Part shown: positions 27,300 through 36,723 of the stretch, in pieces
Position numbering within the stretch: position 1 is the first letter of the stretch
Layout of the letters: the number at the start of each line of letters is the position of its first letter
Assembly: GCA_965200615.1 (NCBI GenBank)
Contig: OZ241377.1
Span: 3,968,001 to 4,032,000, forward strand
DNA: 64,000 nucleotides
Origin: Bin5 sp965200615
GTDB taxonomy: Bacteria > Chloroflexota > Anaerolineae > Caldilineales > Caldilineaceae
Reading direction: 5' to 3'
Translations under genes and position numbers: made by a program
The notes under the pieces: generated by a model
What the model was told of the DNA's origin: nothing
Seen by the model: the letters and a program-made list of their open reading frames with translations, nothing else
The model's database searches: none

Positions 27300-28298
27300 C
27301 TACTCGTTTTGCCAGTCCAGGAGGGTCCCCATCATGCCAGGTTCCCACCGGGCCAGCGAATCGTAGGCGGCCGCTGCATCCCTCCAGTTGAATCGATGCG
27401 TAGTAATCGGATCGACGACCAACCGCCCGCTTGCAAGCAGCCTGAGAGCAGTGTTTTCGTCGGCCTGGTGGGTCCACCAGCCCGGAGCCGAATCCAGCCG
27501 GGGTCTTGTGCTCTCATGGGCTCCGATAACCGTCAGCCCTTTCTTATGAACGTCCCGATAGAAGTTGACCGCCTCCGTATCTCCGCGCGTGCTGGCCAGC
27601 AGCACCACTCGCCCGCCGAAGCGCGCCAGGTCAAAGGCAGCGGGAATGGCTTCGGGATGGCCGGTCGCATCAATGACCAGCGCCGGGTCCTCTCCGCCAC
27701 ACTGCGCACGCAAGGCCGTCCTGAGCTCATCGTCCGCTGGCAGCGCGGCGTCGACGTCGAGCGCCTCTGCAAACTCGAGGCGGCGCGCATCTTTGTCTAC
27801 GGAGACCACAGGCAGCCCGCCATTGAGACGGACCAGCTGCATTGCCAGCAGCCCGACTGGCCCGCAACCTATAACCGCCACAGGTTCGCCCAGCTCGACG
27901 CGGGCCTTGCGGACGCCTTGCATCGCAATCGAAGTGAGCCGGAAAAAGGCCGCCCGTTCGTTGGTCAGCCCGTTCGGAACATGGTTGCAATTCGACGCTG
28001 GCACTGTTGCGCACATTTTGTGGTTCGCGCGTGAAGCTACCCGGTCACCAACCTCCCAGCCCTCAACACCGGCTCCGACCTCAATCACTTCGCCGATGTG
28101 GCTGTAGCCCGTCTTCTGGGGATAACGGTCCGACGTATTCGCAAGACCCAGTAGAAAGGCCCTCTCAGTGCCAGGACTGATCAGGGAGACAAGGGCCCTG
28201 ATCAGAAGCTCGCCGGGCCCAGCCGATGGCATCTCGCAGGCCCGCACGTCGGCGACGCCCTTTTCCACAAACAGGACTTCATAGTTTTGTTTTAACAT
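27300..28298 (-). CDS. Zinc-independent MDR dehydrogenase (ISPGTER type)
   Basis: The 332-residue protein starts MLKQNYEVLFV after AGAGGAC; a longer open frame upstream is spurious. LISPGTER near residue 35 is typical of a MDR subgroup related to BchC-like dehydrogenases that lack the zinc cysteine. GCGPVG is the nucleotide loop. It is upstream of, and likely co-transcribed with, the MATE-like gene, and divergent from the peptide-type importer. Substrate unknown. Confidence 0.85.
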   Translation of the reverse strand: MLKQNYEVLFVEKGVADVRACEMPSAGPGELLIRALVSLISPGTERAFLLGLANTSDRYPQKTGYSHIGEVIEVGAGVEGWEVGDRVASRANHKMCATVPASNCNHVPNGLTNERAAFFRLTSIAMQGVRKARVELGEPVAVIGCGPVGLLAMQLVRLNGGLPVVSVDKDARRLEFAEALDVDAALPADDELRTALRAQCGGEDPALVIDATGHPEAIPAAFDLARFGGRVVLLASTRGDTEAVNFYRDVHKKGLTVIGAHESTRPRLDSAPGWWTHQADENTALRLLASGRLVVDPITTHRFNWRDAAAAYDSLARWEPGMMGTLLDWQNE

Positions 28299-28618
28299 GG
28301 TTGTCCTCTGTGTCTCCAGACATGCACTTTCGGGGGAGAGCGCAATTGGAAATTTGATTTGGCACGAGCCCGGTGAGGTATCGCAGTCTCCTTCGTCGCT
28401 CCATTTACGCCTGTCCCGTTTGTTGTGCCAGAAAGCAGTTTCGGAACGGGCTATCCGGCCGCCAAAGAGCCAGTATATCACAGAAATCGGAGCGGCAGAG
28501 TATGGTAAACGTTCGCCGGAACTTGACAATTGCGGCTGCCGCGTGCGATTATCTACCCGCTCCAAGAAGTGCAAGTGTCCCGGATTACATTCCAAACCTA
28601 AACCTATTGGAGGTACCA
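28299..28618. other. Divergent intergenic region
   Basis: The 320 bp separate the MDR and importer genes. They contain the plus-strand promoter at 28523-28552; no clear minus-strand promoter and no small gene were seen. Confidence 0.6.
28523..28552 (+). promoter_or_regulatory. Sigma70-type promoter for the peptide-type importer
   Basis: Consensus TTGACA (28523-28528), an 18-bp spacer ending in TGC, GATTAT (28547-28552). It is about 67 bp before the start at 28619. Confidence 0.6.
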
Positions 28619-30277
28619 ATGTTCAGAAGCAAAATTTTGGGTCTTGTGATCGTTCTGTCCCTGGCGCTGCTGGCTGCCTGCGCGGCCCCGGCTGCCGCGC
28701 CTGCTGCCGAAGAGGCGCCAGCGGCGTCTTCAGACCAGGCGCCCTCAGATGATGCCGAAGTCGAACAGGTTCTGATTGGCGGCTTCGACGTCGGGCCTGG
28801 CGGGGATCCCCAGGGCGTACTTTACAACAACGGCGCCGGCAATGTCTGGTTCGTCAAGATCTTCACGCCGTTGATCATTATGGACTCCACCTTCTCCAAC
28901 CACACGAGCGAGGCCGCACTGGCGGTGAGCTGGGAGCCGAACGAGGACGCAACCGTTTGGACTTTCAACCTGCGAGAGGGCGTCAAGTGGCATGACGGCG
29001 AGGATTTCACCGCCTCCGACCTGAAATGGACCGCTGAGTTCGTTTCTGCCCCTATGGCGGCCGTGACCCACTTCGGCATCAGTCAGCCGAACCAGATCGT
29101 GGGCTGGACCGAGTACAACGACGGCGAAGCGGACGAGATTGCCGGAATCCGGGTGGTTGACGATCTGACGCTGGAGATCGAACTCAACATACCCAATCCC
29201 CGGTTCTACGACGCTGTACGCCACTTCTACGCTCTGCCCGAGCATGCCATCGACTTTGAACCCACTGAGATTTTCAGCAGCGACTGGTGGTTCACGAACC
29301 CGGTCGGCACCGGCCCGTTCAAGTTCGATTCTTACGAGAAGGACCAGTTCATGGCGCTGGCGCCCAATGAAATGTACTGGGACGGCGTGCCTGAATTGGA
29401 CCAGTTGATCAACCGCTACTTCGTTGACGAGACGGCCGCCGTGCTGGCCCTGGAAAGTGGGGACATCGACTTCACCTACGTCAGCGCCGACGTGGCAAGC
29501 CGCTTCGCCGGCAACCCGGACTACCAGATTTTCTCGGGCCCGTCCTTCGTGACCAACATGTTCAACTACAACTTCCTGAACGAGCCATGGTCGGACAAGC
29601 GTATTCGCCAGGCCTTCATGTACGGCATCGACCGGGCCTCGATCATCAGCGACGTTTTCAACGGCACTGCTCAGGCGACTCCGTGCCAGGACCCGTATCC
29701 GACCTTCTGGCCCGAAGACGCCAATTACTACGAGTACGATCCCGCAAAGGCCCGTGAGCTACTTGCCGAAGCTGCCGCGGACGGCGTGACTCTCGAAGGC
29801 GTCAACCTGGATATCCCCACCTACTACACCTCGCAGCTGGCGAAAGACATTCTGACCGTGATGCAGGCCAACATGGCCGACGTCGGCGTCAACGTCAATC
29901 CCACATTTCTCGACGTGCCGACCTGGCGCACGGTTGTGGATGACAACGCCGCCGAATGGAACATCGCCTATCGCGGCGCGGGCGGCGGCCCGGCATCCTA
30001 CAGTCCGATCTGGTACGTCGAAGACAACCAGTGGGGGCTTGATGATCCGAACTACATCGACCTGTTTGCAGCAATGGACGCGGCACAGAATGCGGACGAG
30101 TACAGGGCTGCCCGCACTGCCCTCTGCAAGTATCAGAATGAAGAGGCCACCTTCGCTTACTGGTGGGTTTCGACTCGTTACGGCATTGCTACCGTGGATA
30201 TTGAAGACTTCCACTACTTCCCGGCCCCAGGCGGCGGACCCTACGTGGACCGCTCCCAGGACTGGAATATGAAGTAA
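28619..30277 (+). CDS. ABC importer substrate-binding lipoprotein, family 5 (peptide/nickel/opine type)
   Basis: GGAGGT at 28609-28614 fixes the start at 28619. The signal peptide ends in a lipobox LLAAC with Cys21, then an Ala/Pro/Glu linker. The 552-residue mature region has the family 5 layout, including WTFNLREGVKWHDGEDF and the later VGTGPFKF segment. It captures oligopeptides or other small molecules (some members bind oligosaccharides). Two cognate permeases follow. Ligand unknown. Confidence 0.93.
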   Translation: MFRSKILGLVIVLSLALLAACAAPAAAPAAEEAPAASSDQAPSDDAEVEQVLIGGFDVGPGGDPQGVLYNNGAGNVWFVKIFTPLIIMDSTFSNHTSEAALAVSWEPNEDATVWTFNLREGVKWHDGEDFTASDLKWTAEFVSAPMAAVTHFGISQPNQIVGWTEYNDGEADEIAGIRVVDDLTLEIELNIPNPRFYDAVRHFYALPEHAIDFEPTEIFSSDWWFTNPVGTGPFKFDSYEKDQFMALAPNEMYWDGVPELDQLINRYFVDETAAVLALESGDIDFTYVSADVASRFAGNPDYQIFSGPSFVTNMFNYNFLNEPWSDKRIRQAFMYGIDRASIISDVFNGTAQATPCQDPYPTFWPEDANYYEYDPAKARELLAEAAADGVTLEGVNLDIPTYYTSQLAKDILTVMQANMADVGVNVNPTFLDVPTWRTVVDDNAAEWNIAYRGAGGGPASYSPIWYVEDNQWGLDDPNYIDLFAAMDAAQNADEYRAARTALCKYQNEEATFAYWWVSTRYGIATVDIEDFHYFPAPGGGPYVDRSQDWNMK

Positions 30278-30295
30278 CAACTGACGGCGGCGACG

Positions 30296-30323
30296 CTGAC
30301 GGCTCTATGCTTCGAGCCGTCAG
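30296..30323 (+). other. Stable hairpin between binding-protein and permease genes
   Basis: A perfect 10-bp inverted repeat, CTGACGGCTC (30296-30305) and GAGCCGTCAG (30314-30323), flanks an 8-base loop; one more G-C pair extends the stem through a flanking C. There is no T-run, so it is better seen as an mRNA-stabilising or partial-termination element that lets binding protein exceed permease, as in malE-malF. Confidence 0.6.
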
Positions 30324-30374
30324 CTGCGCCGCTCCGATAAGCTTCATTTCTCTTCCGCACTGCCTCCCGCACCA

Positions 30375-31328
30375 ATGCAATACTTCCTCCGCCGCGTCCT
30401 AATAAATATTCCGGTCCTGTTCCTGGTCACCTTAGTCATCTATCTCTTGATAAATCTGGCGCCCGGCGATCCGGTCGATTTCTTTGTCAATGAGGAGATC
30501 GGAATTACAAAAGAGGACCTGGATTTCGTGCGCGAGCGATACGGGCTGGACGACCCGCTTCCTGTACGCTACGTCAAATGGCTCGGGCAGGTCGCCCAAG
30601 GCGATCTCGGTTTCCGGTTCAAAAATGGGGACGACGTAGCCGAAGTGCTGGCTGTCCGAATGAGGCGCACTTTTTTGCTTATGGGTACTGCCCTGGCGAT
30701 TGGCATCGTGGTGGGCATTACGCTCGGCATCTTCATTGGGCTGCGGCAGTACTCAGTTTGGGACTTCACCTTCACAGGCCTTTCCTTCGTTGGCATTTCA
30801 ATGCCGGCGTTTATCGCCGGTATCTTTGGCCTATACGTTTTCTCGGTGAAGCTGGGATGGTTCCCGTCGGGAGGGATGCGCACGATCGGTAAGCCGGAAT
30901 CGCTCTTTGATCTTCTGTATCACCTCGTGCTTCCGGCAGGCACTCTCGCCATCTTCAACCTGGCGACCTTTCTGCGCTATACCCGCTTCAGCATTCTGGA
31001 AGTGCGCGGGGAGGACTACGTTCGAACTGCCAATGCAAAGGGGTTGAAGCCTCCCGTGGTCACATGGCGGCACGTGTTTCGCAACGCTCTCCTTCCCGTG
31101 GTCACCGTCGTAGGACTGAGTCTGCCTACGCTGGTTGCCGGGGCTCTCTTTACGGAGACTATCTACAGCTGGCCGGGGATGGGCGCGCTGCTTGTCGATG
31201 CCGTGGCGGCCAGGGACTACCCCATGGTGATGGGAATCATGTTAGTGACGGCGCTGGTGGTTTTGACGGCGAATCTCATTACGGACCTGGCCTACGCGGT
31301 GGCCGACCCGAGAATCCGTTATACCTGA
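30375..31328 (+). CDS. ABC importer permease (DppB/OppB family)
   Basis: The 317-residue inner-membrane protein begins MQYFLRRVLINIPVLFLVTL, the usual DppB start with first membrane segment, and has the conserved NLAPGDPVDF region and a C-terminal NLITDLAYAVADPRIRY. It pairs with the DppC-type permease 76 bp downstream. Confidence 0.95.
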   Translation: MQYFLRRVLINIPVLFLVTLVIYLLINLAPGDPVDFFVNEEIGITKEDLDFVRERYGLDDPLPVRYVKWLGQVAQGDLGFRFKNGDDVAEVLAVRMRRTFLLMGTALAIGIVVGITLGIFIGLRQYSVWDFTFTGLSFVGISMPAFIAGIFGLYVFSVKLGWFPSGGMRTIGKPESLFDLLYHLVLPAGTLAIFNLATFLRYTRFSILEVRGEDYVRTANAKGLKPPVVTWRHVFRNALLPVVTVVGLSLPTLVAGALFTETIYSWPGMGALLVDAVAARDYPMVMGIMLVTALVVLTANLITDLAYAVADPRIRYT

Positions 31329-31404
31329 CGTTTGGAAGCCGACGAAGAATCGTGTTCGCCCCACTTGAATCGCAGAATGACAGCAACTCAATCAGATCGC
31401 TGAC

Positions 31405-32289
31405 ATGTCGATAGAAGCTCGACCGAGAAGAGTCCACTCCCAATCCCCGACTGCCCAGGCCTGGCGTCGGTTTCGGCGCCATCCTCTGGCATTGGCAGGT
31501 CTGGTCCTGTTCGGAATCGTACTTCTGGCAACTGTCGCCGCACCTCTGATCGCGCGGTATGACTATGCCGAGCTCAATTTGCCTGACAAATTCCAATCGC
31601 CAAGCCTGGCCCACTTCCTGGGAACTGATCGGGTTGGACGGGACATCTGGAGCCGCACACTCTATGGCGGCCGCGTCTCACTCGCGGTCGGCTTCGCGGC
31701 CGCCTCCATCTCGACTGTTATCGGAGTCATACTTGGATCGGTATCCGGCTACTATCGCGGCATGACCGACCAGATAATCATGCGCTTTACCGACGTCGTG
31801 ATGACTTTCCCGCGCGTCGTGATCATCCTGACAGCTGCCATCTATTTAGGGCAGAGCATTGCCAGCGTCATCTTCCTGATTGGGATCTTCAGCTGGCCCG
31901 GAATCACCCGGCTCGTCCGCGGTCAGGTACTGTCTCTGCGGGAACAGCAGTTTGTTCTGGCTTCTCGTTCACTGGGCTCAGGCAACCGGCGGATAATCGT
32001 CACCCACGTGCTTCCCAACGTGGTTGCTCCCTTACTCGCTTCAGTAACGTTCGACGTGAACGGCGCCATTCTTCTGGAGGCGGGGTTGAGCTTTCTCGGT
32101 GTCGGGATACCGCTTCCGACCCCTAGTTGGGGCAACATGCTGGAGTCTGCGCGCAGCCTGGACGTGCTGCAGGACGGCCCCTGGATCTGGGTTCCGCCAG
32201 CTGTCATGATCCTGCTGACGGTCCTGAGCATCAACTTCATCGGCGACGGCCTGCGCGATGCCATCGACCCCCGCCATCAGGAGGGTTGA
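31405..32289 (+). CDS. ABC importer permease (DppC/OppC family)
   Basis: The 294-residue protein has the DppC N-terminal HPLALAGLVLFG membrane segment, HFLGTDRVGRDIWSR, and a C-terminal NFIGDGLRDAIDPR. It forms the pore with the DppB-type partner. The two ATPase genes normally found next (dppD, dppF) are absent; instead there is a decayed gene fragment, so ATPases must be encoded elsewhere or the importer is incomplete. Confidence 0.95.
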   Translation: MSIEARPRRVHSQSPTAQAWRRFRRHPLALAGLVLFGIVLLATVAAPLIARYDYAELNLPDKFQSPSLAHFLGTDRVGRDIWSRTLYGGRVSLAVGFAAASISTVIGVILGSVSGYYRGMTDQIIMRFTDVVMTFPRVVIILTAAIYLGQSIASVIFLIGIFSWPGITRLVRGQVLSLREQQFVLASRSLGSGNRRIIVTHVLPNVVAPLLASVTFDVNGAILLEAGLSFLGVGIPLPTPSWGNMLESARSLDVLQDGPWIWVPPAVMILLTVLSINFIGDGLRDAIDPRHQEG

Positions 32290-33127
32290 CAGGTGCGTAC
32301 AGGATCCGAGCAAGAGCCTGACAACCTGACACCGCAGAATGCTCCTGACACAGCCGAATTCAGTTCACTTGTTTTGGAGAGAGTTCGAAGGGAGCACCGT
32401 CTCCTGAAGTCGGCTGATCGCCTCCAGCGCACTCGTGCCCAAGCCGTTAAGGAATCACCTCTACGGAGCCAGTCTCCAGGCGGGGGCTGCTGGCATTCAC
32501 GGGCACAATCGGTTCATTTGCTTGCGCAGGGTAATACAGACCGGCAACGAGCCGGCAACTCCCGGGCGGCACCGAGTCCAGTTGTGGGTTGAATGCAGGA
32601 TCCGGCCCGGTATCCAGCTCTGATAGGGCGTGTTCACGCCGCCTGGGGGAATGTCATGCTGGCTTAACCCAGTCCCCGCCTCGTCAACCAGATGCACGAA
32701 TGCTTTCACCGGCTCCCCACTGCCCTTGACAAGCCACGTCAAGTGAACAGGAGCCACATCTCCCGCGTGCAGCGATGGAATCGAGCGTATGCCTTCCAGT
32801 CAAACAGTTCCATAGTCCGCCCCTATCACTGAGAAATCCCATATGCGCGCCGTGATGCCAAAGGCGGCCAGCAACATCAGGACCCCCACGGCTATCCAAG
32901 CGATTGGGAGCCAGATTCGCGCACATGGGTCAGTCCCGCTCCCCTCCACCTGAGCAGAACACTGAGTCCATTTCCTGCCTGGCTCATCAGAATAAACACC
33001 AACCCATGGGCAGGAGGTGTTGGGCCCAAATGCTCATTGACGAATTCTTTGGGAAAAGCAGGGGCTTGGACCAACTTTCGGTACGGACGGCCTCTTCTTA
33101 TTGTCCGGCGCCCGAAGGGCGATTCTT
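32290..33127. other. Gene-poor region holding a decayed gene
   Basis: These 838 bp have no intact gene. The part at 32447-32922 is a pseudogene fragment (separate entry). Parts at 32290-32446 and 32923-33127 have short open frames without family resemblance; the latter may be more decayed sequence of the same gene. Confidence 0.6.
32447..32922 (-). pseudogene. C-terminal remnant of a membrane protein (glycosyltransferase-like)
   Basis: On the minus strand the frame from about 32919 gives a membrane helix (LPIAWIAVGVLMLLAAFGI), then an in-frame TGA at 32802-32800, then, in the same frame, a beta-domain stretch with VKAFVHLVDEAG. Near 32590-32605 the frame shifts; the following frame continues as VPPGSCRLVAGLYYPA and ends at a TAA at 32449-32447. 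The pieces match the helix-plus-beta-domain tail of Chloroflexota GT39-like proteins. One stop and one frameshift in about 470 bp mark it as non-functional; most of the gene is missing. Confidence 0.7.
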
Positions 33128-33844
33128 TCACGGAATTCCAAGGCGGTCGGCCAAGTCGTTGAAATCTTTGGCAACGACGTCGACCGAGGAATCCGGAACA
33201 AGATCTGTCGTCTGATCAGGTCCGAATTCCCTGGGCCTGTGGACGAATGCGGTCCTGAAGCCTACCGATTTCGACCCATGCAGGTCGCCGTTGTGGGCGG
33301 CGACCATCATGACTTCGCGGGGCTCCAAACCGAGAAGCGCGGCAGCGGTCTGGTAGACTTCCGGGTCCGGCTTGTAATGTCCCGCCAGCTCTGCGGAGAG
33401 AACGCAGTCCCAGCAGAGGCCGCCGTGACGAGCCATGTTTACCAAGAGGGCCACATTGCCGTTGGAGAGGGAAGCCACGATAAACCGCTTTCGCAGGCGC
33501 GCGAGGCCGGAGGCAACGTCCGGCCACGGATTCAGCCGATGCCATACCTTGTTCAACTGTACCTTATCGGCCTCAGAAAGCCCGGCAACCTGATATTGCT
33601 CCAGAAGATCGTCCAGGATCAGGCGATGCAGCGCGTCGATGTTCATCCAGGGAAGCTCGCCGATCCGTACACGTTGCATGGAGGGTCCGTAACCGCCCCG
33701 CCACCTGTCTGCAAACTCAGGCCAATCCACATTCACGCCCTTATCTGTCCAGACATTTTCCCCTTCGCTAATGATTGACCCTCGCCAATCCACGACCGTT
33801 CCGAAGACATCGAAGGTCATAGCCTTAACTTCTGAGAAATCCAT
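33128..33844 (-). CDS. Haloacid dehalogenase type II-like HAD hydrolase
   Basis: The ATG at 33844 follows GGAGAG. The 238-residue product has nucleophile Asp12 (FDVFGTVVDWR), SLSNGN (motif II), KPDPEVY (motif III lysine) and VAAHNGDLHG (motif IV), the set of L-2-haloacid dehalogenases. Many such proteins act on phosphorylated or 2-hydroxy acids. It is the last gene of a minus-strand sugar-acid cluster; real dehalogenation is not implied by context. Confidence 0.88.
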   Translation of the reverse strand: MDFSEVKAMTFDVFGTVVDWRGSIISEGENVWTDKGVNVDWPEFADRWRGGYGPSMQRVRIGELPWMNIDALHRLILDDLLEQYQVAGLSEADKVQLNKVWHRLNPWPDVASGLARLRKRFIVASLSNGNVALLVNMARHGGLCWDCVLSAELAGHYKPDPEVYQTAAALLGLEPREVMMVAAHNGDLHGSKSVGFRTAFVHRPREFGPDQTTDLVPDSSVDVVAKDFNDLADRLGIP

Positions 33845-33955
33845 AGTCTCTCCAGTTGCTGATTGGGTAGTACGGCTAGTTGTACAGGAATCGCTTGAGC
33901 CGGAGGTTCCTGACTTTGAACGACAAATCTTCCCTTGGGCAGGCGGCATCGCGCC

Positions 33956-34573
33956 TCAGGATGGGGACAGCGCTTCGATGATGGCGTCGCAGAATTCGGG
34001 CAAGTCATCGGGGACCCGGCCAGTAACTACGTTGCCGTCGATAAGCGCCGGCAGATCATGGTAGACGGCACCGGCGTTGAGCAGATCGTCGGTAACCGCG
34101 CAGTAGGCCGTGACGTTGCGGCCAGCGACGGTGTCGGTCCCCTTTTGGCGGTCAAGCGAGATCAACACCTGGGGCCCGTGACAGATGGCGGCTAAGACTT
34201 TTCCTGATCGGTGGATTGCGGCAGCAAACTCCAATGTCTTGTCATCGATGCGGAGGAAATCAGGGGCGAGTCCTCCGGGAAACACTGCCGCGTCGAACTC
34301 CTGAGGATTCATTTCCCAGATGCTTTGAACCGAGTACCGATTGCCTACGGCAAGGACATCGAATGGAATTGTGTGCCCGAACCGACCTGTGATGGGCTTT
34401 TCCGGCCAGGCGGGACGCCCGTGAAAGTGGCCGAGGGCTATCTGAGGCAGCGTGCCGACCACGACGTTCGCGCCGGCCTGGCTCAACTGCAGCACTGTGT
34501 ACATCACTTCGATATCCTCAAACTCGTGCGCCGTGAGGACCGCTACAGACTTTCCCTCAATCAGTTTTTCCAT
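33956..34573 (-). CDS. DJ-1/PfpI family protein
   Basis: The ATG at 34573 follows CGGAGAA. The 205-residue protein has the nucleophile elbow AAICHGPQVL with Cys131-His132 and an upstream acidic residue in HEFEDIE. The family includes proteases, glyoxalase-like and deglycase-like enzymes. It sits 17 bp downstream of the enolase-superfamily gene; a repair or glyoxalase-like role in sugar-acid metabolism is possible but not shown. Confidence 0.88.
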   Translation of the reverse strand: MEKLIEGKSVAVLTAHEFEDIEVMYTVLQLSQAGANVVVGTLPQIALGHFHGRPAWPEKPITGRFGHTIPFDVLAVGNRYSVQSIWEMNPQEFDAAVFPGGLAPDFLRIDDKTLEFAAAIHRSGKVLAAICHGPQVLISLDRQKGTDTVAGRNVTAYCAVTDDLLNAGAVYHDLPALIDGNVVTGRVPDDLPEFCDAIIEALSPS

Positions 34574-34590
34574 TTTATCGTTTTCTCCGT

Positions 34591-35679
34591 TCAAACTCTG
34601 TGCTCTTGAAGCGCATCCCAGTCAAATTCGATGCCGTGCCCGGCTCGCTCAGGCGCAACTGCAGCGCCTTCTTCGATGCGCAATGGGTGTCGAATAAAGC
34701 GGTCCAGTCCAAACCCATGCGCCTCCAGATAAGATCTGTTGGGAATCGCGGCCAGGAGATGCACTTGAAGATCGTGGACGCCGTGCGTGGTCACAGGCAA
34801 GTTGCAGGCCTCGGCCAGGTGGGCAACTTTCAGCCACGGCGTAACTCCACCCAAGGTGGCCACGTCCGGTTCAGGAAAAGAGATGGCGCCGTGGGCAATC
34901 ATCTGCTGAAACTCATAGACAGTATGGAAATTCTCTCCGGTGGCTATAGGGAGACCGCCCTCACGTGCGATGCGGGCATGGCCTGCCACGTCGTCGGGAA
35001 TGGTCGGTTCCTCCAGCCAGAACAGATTGTACTCTGCCATGCATCGGGCGGCGCGAATGGCCTCGTCCACGCGCCAGCGCATATTAGCGTCGGCCATTAA
35101 GGGAAAGTCCGCCCCCAGGTGGTTGCGCATCGCCGCCACCCGTTTGACGTCTTCTGAAAGTTGATCGCGGCCAACTTTCATCTTAATGGCGCGGAAGCCT
35201 TGCTCCTGAAATTCATCTGCCTGCTTCAGCAGGGCGTTCAGTGAAAACTGAAGATCAATGCCGCCGGCATAGACCGGGACCCGGGGATCATGGCCTCCGA
35301 GCAGCCGCCACCAAGGTTCCTCTTGCGCTTTACCGCGCAGATCCCACAGGCCTATATCGAGGGCGGCCAGCGCAAATGAGGCCGCCCCACCGCGCCCGAC
35401 AAAGTGCACGTGCCACCACATGCGTTCCCACAGGCGTTCTATTCGGTCGGCATCTTCGCCGATGAGGGACGGCGCCAGGTCGTCGCGAATCAGGGCCAGA
35501 ATGGCAGACCCGCCAATGTCGCCAACACAGTAGGTATAACCCATTCCTTCCAAGCCGCCGGCAGTGCCGATACGCGTCACGATGAGCCCGAAGTGGGAGA
35601 TGTCGCCATGGGTGGAGTCCGACAGGACGACCGGCAGAGGGATCCGATAATGTTCAGTGAAAATCTGTGTAATCTTCAT
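34591..35679 (-). CDS. Mandelate racemase-subgroup enolase-superfamily protein
   Basis: The ATG at 35679 follows GGGAGATTGAG. The 362-residue protein keeps the complete mandelate racemase set with a two-residue offset: K166-M-K168, metal ligands D197, E223 and E249, and the D272-H299 dyad. Such a full set permits proton removal from either face and is found in racemases and acid-sugar dehydratases. It starts 7 bp after the epimerase gene, so both are coupled. The likely role is dehydration of an aldonic or uronic-type acid. Confidence 0.92.
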   Translation of the reverse strand: MKITQIFTEHYRIPLPVVLSDSTHGDISHFGLIVTRIGTAGGLEGMGYTYCVGDIGGSAILALIRDDLAPSLIGEDADRIERLWERMWWHVHFVGRGGAASFALAALDIGLWDLRGKAQEEPWWRLLGGHDPRVPVYAGGIDLQFSLNALLKQADEFQEQGFRAIKMKVGRDQLSEDVKRVAAMRNHLGADFPLMADANMRWRVDEAIRAARCMAEYNLFWLEEPTIPDDVAGHARIAREGGLPIATGENFHTVYEFQQMIAHGAISFPEPDVATLGGVTPWLKVAHLAEACNLPVTTHGVHDLQVHLLAAIPNRSYLEAHGFGLDRFIRHPLRIEEGAAVAPERAGHGIEFDWDALQEHRV

Positions 35680-35686
35680 TTTCAAC

Positions 35687-36544
35687 TCAATCTCCCAGAA
35701 TCGGCTGTTGCGGCACAAAACCAAGCTCTTCCCGAATCCTTGAAATATCGTACACGGGATCCTTCTCGCTGCCGGGCTGTTCATAGTGGGAAAAGTCGAT
35801 CGTGTCGGCATCGCTGCCGTACCAAGAGCGCAACAGCTCGGGAACCGGAACGGCCGTGCAGGCCTGGCTCCCAACCGCATTGAGAATCCGCACACCGGGT
35901 TTGAGCGGCGCTTCGACCGCAGCCGTCAGACAGCGGACGGTATCACTCAAAAACATTACCGAGATTTTCCCCATCCCCCAGATTGGTACGGGCCCGGGCT
36001 CGGCCGGCTGCAGTTGACGTTCGTCGGGGGCAATGCTGGCCAACCGCAGGTTGATAAAGTCCAGGGAGCCGTTCTGCCTGGACAGGTATCTCGTTACCTC
36101 TTCCATCATGTACTTGGAAAAACCGTAGCCATCGCGGTCGAAGCAGGGGTGTTCGTCGGGCATAGGCAGCTGAAGAGGGCGGAAATCGACCGACTGCATT
36201 CCGACGGCGGCGATGGAGCTTGCCAGGACGAACTTGCTGCACCCGCGGTCTATGAGGTAACGCAGAAGGTGGTGGGTCCCGGCGACATTAACGCGCAGAC
36301 CGTCCTCCTCGGCGCATCCGCCCGTCACGGCAGCAAGGTGAACAACGGTGTCGATTCCCTCATAGGGGTCCAGCATATGGAGCGCAGTGGGGTCTGAAAA
36401 ATCGCCCTGCAGATTCGTCGCACCTGGCACGCCGGTCGGGCTACGGGAAAGGCAGACCAACTCGTACGCCGTGTTTCGCGCAATCGACTTTGCCAGCGCA
36501 CATCCTATGAAGCCACTTGAACCTGTGATAAGAATTCTGCTCAT
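35687..36544 (-). CDS. NAD-dependent epimerase/dehydratase family protein
   Basis: The ATG at 36544 follows a weak AGTAGGGA. The 285-residue extended SDR has GSSGFIG at 8-14, Ser109/110, and a YxxxK pair Tyr140-Lys144. Members include UDP-sugar epimerases and uronate dehydrogenases. Next to an acid-sugar enolase, uronate or sugar oxidation to a lactone/acid is an attractive reading. Upstream and downstream genes are on the same strand. Confidence 0.88.
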   Translation of the reverse strand: MSRILITGSSGFIGCALAKSIARNTAYELVCLSRSPTGVPGATNLQGDFSDPTALHMLDPYEGIDTVVHLAAVTGGCAEEDGLRVNVAGTHHLLRYLIDRGCSKFVLASSIAAVGMQSVDFRPLQLPMPDEHPCFDRDGYGFSKYMMEEVTRYLSRQNGSLDFINLRLASIAPDERQLQPAEPGPVPIWGMGKISVMFLSDTVRCLTAAVEAPLKPGVRILNAVGSQACTAVPVPELLRSWYGSDADTIDFSHYEQPGSEKDPVYDISRIREELGFVPQQPILGD

Positions 36545-36723
36545 TTTCCCTACTTTTCTTTCCCGGCGATTATGAATTTCCTCAAATGAGGATGCCGGCG
36601 TCCGCTTACCACTGGTCCGGCGGCCATTTGCAGGAGGCGGCACCGATATTCCAGTGAGTGAAACGATTGTGTTGCGTGCCAGAAAGCATTTGCGGAGGAC
36701 AAGATTATACGGTGAACAGCAGG

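Noticed and set aside
32892..33131. Short open frame of 79 residues on the minus strand
   Set aside because: No similarity to known proteins; adjoining the pseudogene it is more likely degenerate sequence.
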